Shown in pieces: positions 6,624-11,450 of a DNA stretch of 13,560 nt. Below the pieces are notes generated by a model, which had not been told where the DNA came from, made no database searches, and was given only the letters and a program-made list of their open reading frames with translations. Position 1 is the stretch's first letter; every line of letters starts with the position of its first letter. The stretch lies in assembly GCA_021825465.1 (NCBI GenBank), contig JAKAGX010000020.1:1-13560 (forward strand). Reading direction: 5' to 3'. The stretch is from a bacterium (GTDB lineage: Bacteria; Patescibacteriota; Minisyncoccia; UBA6257; GWB1-50-10). Position numbers and translations under genes: made by a program.

Positions 6624-6898
6624 TGCCGCGGGAGGGAATCGAACCCCCGACCAATCGCTCTTCCTGCGAAGTTGGACTATATCATCATCCGCTTCTGCGG
6701 AGCTGGGCGCTTCCCCCGATTTATATCGAGGTACTCCCCGAAGGGATAGTCTCTACACCTTCCCCAACCTTCTTGTTGGGGCTTGGCTCGGGATTGTTCT
6801 TGCGAAGTTTCCCCGAGTTCACCCAGTTTTTTCCGGCTCATTGCTGAATCGGTGCCCGAAGAGTTCAGGCGAATGCTCTACCACTGAGCTACCACGGC
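6624..6898 (-). tRNA. tRNA-Phe (GAA) interrupted by a group I intron
   Basis: On the minus strand the gene starts at 6898 with GCCGTGG and ends at 6625 with CCGCGGC plus discriminator A at 6624. Exon 1 is 6898-6867 (32 nt, through U33) and exon 2 is 6663-6624 (40 nt). The joined product is 72 nt: D-arm GCTC/GAGC, anticodon stem TTCGC/GCGAT (T27-T43 mismatch), loop CTGAAGA with anticodon GAA, and T-arm GGGGG/CCCTC with loop TTCGATT. CCA is not encoded. The intron lies between positions 33 and 34, just 5' of the anticodon. A terminator follows at 6588-6611. No confident promoter was found upstream. Confidence 0.93.
6664..6866 (-). ncRNA. Group I self-splicing intron (203 nt) in tRNA-Phe
   Basis: The core carries hallmarks of the small tRNA introns known from cyanobacterial tRNA-Leu and Azoarcus tRNA-Ile (IC3-like): AATCCCGAGCCAAGCC at 6795-6780 and AGGTGTAGAGACTA at 6760-6747. 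P7 is formed by GACTAT pairing with ATAGTC near 6680. P6 is a CCCCAAC/GTTGGGG hairpin. P1 is a 7-bp stem, GCCU^GAA with UUCGGGC, with the required U-G pair at the 5' splice site (U at 6867). CUCUUC of the guide region pairs perfectly with the 3' exon GAAGAG as P10. The intron ends in G (6664). It contains no homing-endonuclease gene, so it is probably stably inherited or mobile only in trans. Confidence 0.93.
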
Positions 6899-7070
6899 AT
6901 TTAGTTTTTAAAGGTCGCGCTATACTCGAAGCCCTTCAATCCATCCCATAATCGTATGGAATAGCTTTGTGTCATTTACTCTAATCTGTATTGTGCCGAA
7001 AGGCAAGATGTTTTAAGACTTCTTTTCTTTGTGGGGTTTGTTTAGGATTTAGGATTTTGAAATTAGGATT

Positions 7071-7076
7071 TATAAT
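7071..7076 (+). promoter_or_regulatory. -10 box TATAAT 6 nt before the dehydratase start codon
   Basis: Perfect TATAAT followed by 6 nt and the ATG at 7083. No good -35; the upstream DNA is an AT-rich run of AGGATTT repeats. Transcription would begin at or within 1-2 nt of the start codon, giving a leaderless mRNA. Confidence 0.6.
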
Positions 7077-7082
7077 GTTTCT

Positions 7083-7424
7083 ATGGACCTACTTTCTAAA
7101 AAATGCGTACCGTGCGAAGGGGGAATGCCTCCGATGACGGAAGAGGAAGCGAACAAATACTTGTCGGAGACCCTGGGGTGGAAACTCGCCGACGACAAGA
7201 AAAGCATCGGCCGTGATTTTGAGTTCAAGGACTTCAAAGAGTCGATGGCGTTCGTGAATGCCGTTGCTGAAATTGCGAACGAGGAGGATCACCACCCCGA
7301 CATCTACATCTTCTACAACAAGGTAAAGCTCGCGCTTTCAACGCACGCGATCGGCGGTCTCTCGGAGAACGACTTCATCTTGGCCGCGAAGATCAATCAT
7401 CTTCCTCTTCTTCCTCGCGCTTGA
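7083..7424 (+). CDS. phhB: Pterin-4a-carbinolamine dehydratase family protein
   Basis: 113 residues, typical for the family. The enzyme dehydrates 4a-hydroxytetrahydropterin to recycle pterin cofactors. Visible signatures are KKCVPCEGG at 6-14 (common N-terminal lead in bacterial members), GWKL at 32-35, EEDHHPDIY at 67-75 with the catalytic His70-His71, and LSTHAIGGLSENDF at 85-98 with His88. No aromatic amino acid hydroxylase is visible in the window, so the physiological substrate is unknown; many bacterial members are orphan. The last 32 bp overlap the end of the convergent DedA gene, and the C-terminal HLPLLPRA is simply what the opposite strand of its Glu/Asp tail encodes. It probably starts on a leaderless mRNA. 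Confidence 0.95.
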   Translation: MDLLSKKCVPCEGGMPPMTEEEANKYLSETLGWKLADDKKSIGRDFEFKDFKESMAFVNAVAEIANEEDHHPDIYIFYNKVKLALSTHAIGGLSENDFILAAKINHLPLLPRA

Positions 7425-8145
7425 AAATATTCTCGGCGTGTTCGCTTTTGATCCGGCCGGTCTCCGGCTGCCCTTCGTTTTGCAGGTTGTCGCTTTCTAT
7501 TTTCTCGTTCAATTTTTCTCCGATCTCTTTTACTTTCGATTCGAAAGAGAGCGCCTTGCCGAGCGTTTTCTTGAGGATGATCTCGCCCCCGATCATGATG
7601 AGAAGAACGACGGCGATACCGATCTCGACTTGCCTGAAAACTTTTTCCGCTTTCAAAAGATAGACGCCGCCCGCAAGGAAGTAAGCGACGAATGTGACTC
7701 CGGCGAGCCATGCGATGACGGCAACGAGGTGCGCTTTAAAGAATTTGCTGAATTTCACCTTTGTCCAGCCGACCGCAAGGAGGGCGATGAAATTCGTGCC
7801 GATGAGGAATTTTGAAAGGATGATGATCTTCCTGAGGTTTTTGGAAACGTAGTAGGTGTAGAACTGGGTCGTTTTGTTCTGCTTGAGGCGCTTGTACATT
7901 TTCCAGCCGAATCTCGTGTTCCGGAAAATCCTTCCCAAAAAGTAAAGGAGGTAGTCGCCGATCAAAATGCCGAGGAATGCTGGAATAAGGAAGTCGAGCC
8001 ACCCGAGGCTCCCGGAGAGGACCAGGTAAACGGAGACGAGGACGGTCAGTTCGCCTTGGATCAGGATGCCGAGCGCGATCAAGTAATGGCTCCACGCTTG
8101 ATGGGTCAAAACAATTTGACCGAGATTGTCGAGAAACCCTCCCAT
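7393..8145 (-). CDS. DedA-family (VTT domain) membrane protein
   Basis: About 250 residues with roughly five hydrophobic segments. The DedA/VTT signature is present as ILIGDYLLYFLGR (GDxxxYxxGR) in the first half and SKFLIGTNFIALLAVGWTKVKFSKFF in the second, although the canonical FxRFxPxxR is degenerate (SKFLIGTNF). DedA proteins belong to the superfamily of undecaprenyl-phosphate and phospholipid transporters, working in the cytoplasmic membrane. The cytoplasmic tail is highly charged and ends in REEEEEDD. I chose ATG 8145; a GTG two codons upstream (8151) is possible. A -10-like TATGAT sits 8 nt before the ATG. The 3' end overlaps the convergent dehydratase gene by 32 bp with no terminator between them. 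Confidence 0.9.
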   Translation of the reverse strand: MGGFLDNLGQIVLTHQAWSHYLIALGILIQGELTVLVSVYLVLSGSLGWLDFLIPAFLGILIGDYLLYFLGRIFRNTRFGWKMYKRLKQNKTTQFYTYYVSKNLRKIIILSKFLIGTNFIALLAVGWTKVKFSKFFKAHLVAVIAWLAGVTFVAYFLAGGVYLLKAEKVFRQVEIGIAVVLLIMIGGEIILKKTLGKALSFESKVKEIGEKLNEKIESDNLQNEGQPETGRIKSEHAENIFKREEEEEDD

Positions 8146-8153
8146 ACCCACCC

Positions 8154-8181
8154 ATCATACCACACTTGTGCGTAAGTACAG
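8154..8181 (-). promoter_or_regulatory. Probable promoter of the DedA gene
   Basis: The minus strand reads CTGTAC (8181-8176), a 16-bp spacer, then TATGAT (8159-8154) preceded by TGG, an extended -10. The predicted start is within a few nt of ATG 8145, so the mRNA would be nearly leaderless. Confidence 0.5.
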
Positions 8182-8210
8182 TTGTACAATACGGATTTTG
8201 GGTTTACTAT
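8182..8210 (+). promoter_or_regulatory. Possible rightward promoter for tRNA-His and epimerase
   Basis: TTGTAC (8182-8187), a 17-bp spacer and TACTAT (8205-8210). The -35 lies in an 8-bp palindrome TTGTACAA and next to the leftward DedA promoter. The leader to tRNA-His would be about 115 nt. I see no gene or obvious structure in 8211-8334. Confidence 0.4.
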
Positions 8211-8334
8211 CAAATCAAGGAGAGGTTTTATAACTGCCAAGAGTATCGAGTTCTAGACAATTTAAAACTTCGTAAAATCCGTTAGTGTATCGTCATCGGG
8301 CATTAACCTCTTATTGAATTTGGCGGGAAAGAAT

Positions 8335-8406
8335 GGTGTCTATAGCTCAGTGGTAGAGCGCCTGCCTGTGGAGCAGGTTACGAGAGTTCGATCCTCTCTA
8401 GACACC
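8335..8406 (+). tRNA. tRNA-His (GTG)
   Basis: Acceptor GTGTCTA (8336-8342) with TAGACAC (8399-8405). An extra G at 8335 can pair with the C discriminator at 8406, the G(-1):C73 identity pair unique to tRNA-His. D-arm GCTC/GAGC, anticodon stem CCTGC/GCAGG with loop CTGTGGA (anticodon GTG), T-arm GAGAG/CTCTC with loop TTCGATC. CCA is not encoded (the next bases are CAC). The epimerase ATG comes 8 nt after the tRNA. Confidence 0.96.
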
Positions 8407-8414
8407 CACAAATA

Positions 8415-9269
8415 ATGAAAGTATTGGTCACCGGAGGAGCCGGATTCGTAGGTTCGCATCTTTGCCGCCGGCTCGCAGAAGACGGCCATGTAGTCATTTC
8501 TCTCGACAACTATTTCGCCGGTTCGCGTGACAATCACGTGCCAAAAGTGTCATATCGCGAGGGGCATACGAAGGATGTCGCTCGTCACGTTCCGGAGGAC
8601 GTCGATCTCTTGTTCCATCTCGGCGAGTATTCGCGCGTCGAGGTCAGTTTTTCCGAGCCTCACATGGTTTGGGATTTGAATATTGCAGGGACCGCGGGCG
8701 TTCTCGAATTTTGGCGCAAGAAGAAATGTAAGCTCGTCTATATCGGTTCCTCGACGAAATTTTCCGAAGACGGCGATGGCAAGAATCAGAGTCCGTACGC
8801 GTGGGCGAAAGCAATGAATGCGGAGCTCGTCAAGAATTATGCTGCGTGGTATGACCTGCCGTTCGCCATCGCATATCTCTACAACGTGTACGGCCCGGGC
8901 GAGCGCGCGGACAAGTACGGTACCGTGATCGAGATTTTCAAGCAGCACTACCTCGCCGGCAAACCACTTCCCGTCGTTTCGCCGGGGACCCAGAAGCGTA
9001 TGTTCACTCACGTCGACGATGTGGTGGACGGTTTGACGCTCGTGGGAACGAAAGGGAGCGGCGACGGATTTCATTTAGGCTCTGAAGAAGAATATTCCAT
9101 TGTCGATATTGCAAACCTTTTCGATCATCCGATCCAGTGGCTCCCGGAACGAAAGGGGAACCGGAGCGCATCTTCGATCGACACGGTGAAATCACGTGCG
9201 CTGGGTTGGAAACCGAAGCGTCGCGTGGAAGATTACATCGGCGAGATCGTGAAGAGTTCAAGAAAGTGA
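8415..9269 (+). CDS. NAD-dependent sugar epimerase/dehydratase (extended SDR)
   Basis: 284 residues, a little shorter than the usual 310-330. The N-terminal Rossmann motif GGAGFVGSH at 7-15 binds NAD(P). Asp31 is placed to bind the cofactor ribose. LFHLGEYSRVEVSF at 66-79 corresponds to the family's HLAA region. The catalytic set is Ser112/Ser113 plus Tyr128 and Lys132 (YAWAK). YNVYGPGERAD and RMFTHVDDVVDG are further extended-SDR signatures. It resembles UDP-glucose 4-epimerase or related nucleotide-sugar enzymes; the exact substrate cannot be read. The ATG lies 8 nt after tRNA-His with no Shine-Dalgarno, so the mRNA may be produced by tRNA 3' processing. It is the first of a rightward gene series. 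Confidence 0.93.
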   Translation: MKVLVTGGAGFVGSHLCRRLAEDGHVVISLDNYFAGSRDNHVPKVSYREGHTKDVARHVPEDVDLLFHLGEYSRVEVSFSEPHMVWDLNIAGTAGVLEFWRKKKCKLVYIGSSTKFSEDGDGKNQSPYAWAKAMNAELVKNYAAWYDLPFAIAYLYNVYGPGERADKYGTVIEIFKQHYLAGKPLPVVSPGTQKRMFTHVDDVVDGLTLVGTKGSGDGFHLGSEEEYSIVDIANLFDHPIQWLPERKGNRSASSIDTVKSRALGWKPKRRVEDYIGEIVKSSRK

Positions 9270-9280
9270 TAAAATCACTT
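9264..9280 (+). other. Small hairpin across the epimerase stop codon
   Basis: AAGTGAT (9264-9270) and ATCACTT (9274-9280) form a 7-bp stem with a 3-nt loop that includes the TGA stop and ends 4 nt before the next ATG. There is no T tract, so it is not a standard terminator; it could influence coupling or be an operator-like palindrome. Confidence 0.4.
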
Positions 9281-9284
9281 CACT

Positions 9285-10319
9285 ATGGAAAAACCGGAGA
9301 CCTATGACGAAATGAAGGATAAAACAGGTTTTGTGATCCGCTATGTTCCGCACGAAGACGGATCGGCTGCCGTGCAAGTCGTGACGAGCGATGGCGCACC
9401 CGTCACCGAAGCGCTTTTCAAAAAAGACCGCATCGACGAAGCCCACATCCTTTATATGGAGGTGACCGAGCTTTTGCGATCGCGCGCCGCGCTCCACGAG
9501 AGTTCTGCGGCGATCGGAGAGCGCGCCGCGAAGCTCCTTGCGCTCTTCCGCGGCGAGAAGGTTTCTTTCAATGAAACATCGTCGGCGGGTGTCGAGCGGA
9601 AGCCGTCCGGAGAGTTCGTCGCGAATCCCGGAAAGAAGATCGAGATCGACGTGGATGGCGTGACGTATCAACGCCTGCCGGTCCGGACGCGCCTTCTTAC
9701 CGAGCGTGACACCGATCTTTTGCCAATCCTCGAAGAATACGTAAAACCGTATGTGAAACCGGGCGACGTTTTATTCGTGAGCGAAAAAGCGCTTTCCGTG
9801 ACGCAAGGCCGCGTCGTCAGCATGTCCGACATCCATCCGTCGTCTCTGGCGCGATTCCTCGGCGCCCGCGTCGGCAATTATTACGGCTCGAGCGATTTCC
9901 GCGGCTTCGGCCACGGCACGTCGCTTGCGATGCAGCTCTTCATTGAGGAAGCTGGCTACTCCCGCGTCCTTTTTGCCGCGGTCGTCTCGGCTCTCACTCG
10001 CCCCTTGGGTATCAAAGGCATGTTTTACCGCATTTGCGGCAAACAAGCGAAATCGATCGATTGCCCGATGTCCTTCCTTGTTTTGGAATACGCGCATTCG
10101 GCGAAGCGTGCGCCCAAAGACCCGAACGGGGCAGCCCGACGGTTCAAAAAAGCTTTGGGGTGCGAGACCGTCATCCTCGATGCGAACTACCGCGGCGCCT
10201 TCTCGCTCGGCAAATCAACCCGCGCGCCTTCGGAAGGATTCATCGGCAAGCTTTTCCGCGACAATCCGCTCGGCCAATCCGACGAAATGACCCCTTTTGC
10301 GATCGTGAGAAGGGTATAA
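9285..10319 (+). CDS. CofE-like (coenzyme F420-0:L-glutamate ligase family) protein
   Basis: 344 residues. About 1-115 shows no domain I recognise. From about 130 on it resembles the F420 ligase family: LPVRTRLLT at 131-139 and GDVLFVSEKALSVTQGRVV at 160-178, the family's most conserved block. After that it departs from true CofE: the region that normally carries the metal- and GTP-binding loop is replaced by GNYYGSSDFRGFGHGTSLAMQ (197-217), and RPLGIKGMFYRICGKQAKSIDCP (239-261) is a subgroup pattern. Other F420 genes are not seen, so a different amide-bond or ligase role is likely. It starts 15 nt after the epimerase, without a Shine-Dalgarno, and ends 7 nt before the corrinoid adenosyltransferase gene. 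Confidence 0.8.
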   Translation: MEKPETYDEMKDKTGFVIRYVPHEDGSAAVQVVTSDGAPVTEALFKKDRIDEAHILYMEVTELLRSRAALHESSAAIGERAAKLLALFRGEKVSFNETSSAGVERKPSGEFVANPGKKIEIDVDGVTYQRLPVRTRLLTERDTDLLPILEEYVKPYVKPGDVLFVSEKALSVTQGRVVSMSDIHPSSLARFLGARVGNYYGSSDFRGFGHGTSLAMQLFIEEAGYSRVLFAAVVSALTRPLGIKGMFYRICGKQAKSIDCPMSFLVLEYAHSAKRAPKDPNGAARRFKKALGCETVILDANYRGAFSLGKSTRAPSEGFIGKLFRDNPLGQSDEMTPFAIVRRV

Positions 10320-10320
10320 T
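10315..10320 (+). promoter_or_regulatory. -10 box TATAAT 6 nt before the adenosyltransferase start codon
   Basis: TATAAT overlaps the TAA stop of the CofE-like gene and is followed by 6 nt and ATG 10327. No clear -35. If active it gives a leaderless transcript; otherwise the downstream gene depends on read-through from the epimerase operon. Confidence 0.5.
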
Positions 10321-10326
10321 GAACAT

Positions 10327-10902
10327 ATGAAGACTAACTTCTATACCGGCCGGGGGGACGGGGGAAAGAGTTTATATGGGAACAAGCGCCTGCCGAAAAG
10401 CTCGCCGCTCTTCGATGTATTGGGCGATCTCGACGAATTGAACGCGTGGCTCGGCGTCTGCCGCTCGAAGATAACTCCGAAAAATAATTTCAAGCTCAAA
10501 AAACTTTCCTTCGACAAGATCCTCATCTTCGTCGAGGAGAGCCTGTTCATGCTCCAGGCGGAAGTTGCAGCCGTCGGTTTCGAATATTCGGTGAAGGATT
10601 TTAAAAAGATCGATGTGGAGAAATCGCAGTTCATGGAAAGCGTCATTTTGGAGATCGATTCGAAGATTCCGCCCATCAGAAATTTTATCATCCCCGGCGG
10701 GAGTCCGATGGGAGCATCGCTCGACTTTGCGCGGACCTTGGCGAGGCGGGCCGAACGGACGCTCGTGAAATTCGGCGAAAAGAAAAAGATATCGGAAGAG
10801 TCGGGGATATTCATGAACCGGCTTTCGAGTTTGTTCTTTGCCCTTGCGCGGTATGCAAACTTCAAGGCGGGTATCAAGGAAACCAACCCCAGGTACGAAT
10901 AA
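10327..10902 (+). CDS. PduO-type ATP:cob(I)alamin adenosyltransferase family protein
   Basis: 191 residues, the family size. PduO-type enzymes are trimeric helical bundles that transfer adenosyl from ATP to cob(I)alamin. Motifs: the N-terminal ATP loop TGRGDGGKS at 7-15 (canonical TKTGDxGxT, here altered to resemble a Walker A), DELNAWLG at 36-43, FIIPGG at 120-125, RTLARRAER at 136-144 with the catalytic-site Arg, and NRLSSLFFALARYAN at 164-178. The rest is helical. No cobalamin-dependent enzyme or corrinoid transporter is visible, so salvage or a different substrate is possible. The start is 7 nt after the CofE-like stop; the nearest purine tract (AGAAGG) is too far for a normal Shine-Dalgarno. 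Confidence 0.92.
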   Translation: MKTNFYTGRGDGGKSLYGNKRLPKSSPLFDVLGDLDELNAWLGVCRSKITPKNNFKLKKLSFDKILIFVEESLFMLQAEVAAVGFEYSVKDFKKIDVEKSQFMESVILEIDSKIPPIRNFIIPGGSPMGASLDFARTLARRAERTLVKFGEKKKISEESGIFMNRLSSLFFALARYANFKAGIKETNPRYE

Positions 10903-10905
10903 GAG

Positions 10906-10978
10906 AATTTCGAATGATTTAATTTCGAGTAAATTACTTAATTCACGAATTCTCGAATTCAATCGAAATTCAAAATTC
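10906..10978. repeat. AT-rich 73-bp repeat, copy A (before MgtC gene)
   Basis: Matches 12733-12805 with 5 mismatches in 73 bp. It contains GAATTC-TC-GAATTC and imperfect inverted halves (AATTTCGAATGATTTAA near one end, TTCAATCGAAATTC near the other), so it can fold. It starts 3 bp after the adenosyltransferase stop and ends 7 bp before a TATAAT box. It could act as a terminator plus promoter spacer or be a mobile non-coding repeat. Confidence 0.85.
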
Positions 10979-10985
10979 AAAATTG

Positions 10986-10991
10986 TATAAT
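10986..10991 (+). promoter_or_regulatory. -10 box TATAAT 6 nt before the MgtC-family start codon
   Basis: TATAAT, then 6 nt, then ATG 10998. A TCGAAA 17 bp upstream (10963-10968, inside the 73-bp repeat) could act as a weak -35. Predicts a leaderless mRNA. Confidence 0.6.
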
Positions 10992-10997
10992 TAACTC

Positions 10998-11450
10998 ATG
11001 TTAACTCTTCAAGACATGCTTCTTCGCCTGGGTGCCGCGGTCGTGGTCGGCGCGATCATCGGCCTCGAGCGGGAACTTATGGGCAAAGAAGCGGGTATTC
11101 GGACTGATCTCATGGTTGCGGCGGGTGCGGCCATCTTCACCATGGTCGGCATCACGCTGCCGTATGTCGTTCAAGTCGGCAATCTCGCAGATGTCATCGC
11201 GCGGAACAGCGGATTCCTTACGGTTGTCGGGAACATCGTCGTCGGCATCGGTTTCTTGGGCGCCGGCGTTATTCTTCATGAAGGGAATAAGGTGCGGAGT
11301 TTGACGACTGCGGCAACGGTGTGGGTCGTTGCGAGCTTGGGTATCTTGTGCGGCATCGGACTTTTCTCGTTCGCGTTTTTAAGCGCGATCGGCTTGGCTC
11401 TCGTCTTGTTCATTACCCGCAAGATCGGCGTGAAGGAAATTCCCGAATGA
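10998..11450 (+). CDS. MgtC/SapB-family membrane protein
   Basis: 150 residues, almost entirely hydrophobic, with about four to five membrane segments. Family signatures are IGLERELMGKEAGIRTD at 21-37 (canonical GxERexxgkxAGlRTh), GIGFLGAGVIL at 83-93 and VRSLTTAATVWV at 99-110. MgtC-like proteins are inner-membrane proteins linked to magnesium stress and, in pathogens, to ATP synthase modulation; the role here is unknown, and the separate C-terminal cytoplasmic domain of long MgtC proteins is absent. The ATG lies 6 nt after TATAAT. Its TGA overlaps the ATG of the cysteine desulfurase (ATGA), so the two genes are translationally coupled. Confidence 0.93.
   Translation: MLTLQDMLLRLGAAVVVGAIIGLERELMGKEAGIRTDLMVAAGAAIFTMVGITLPYVVQVGNLADVIARNSGFLTVVGNIVVGIGFLGAGVILHEGNKVRSLTTAATVWVVASLGILCGIGLFSFAFLSAIGLALVLFITRKIGVKEIPE

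Noticed and set aside
6475..6951. Open frames crossing tRNA-Phe and its intron
   Set aside because: They run through the DUF4015 C-terminus, a tRNA and the intron core, so they are not genes; the intron carries no endonuclease ORF.
6899..7070. Riboswitch or small RNA gene upstream of the dehydratase
   Set aside because: I see only a 4-bp TGCC-GAAA-GGCA hairpin and AGGATTT repeats, no recognisable aptamer or promoter.
8211..8334. Small gene between the DedA gene and tRNA-His
   Set aside because: No open frame with a plausible start and no conserved element could be recognised.
9264..9280. Intrinsic terminator between the epimerase and CofE-like genes
   Set aside because: The stem is short and AT-rich and no T tract follows, so it was listed only as a hairpin.
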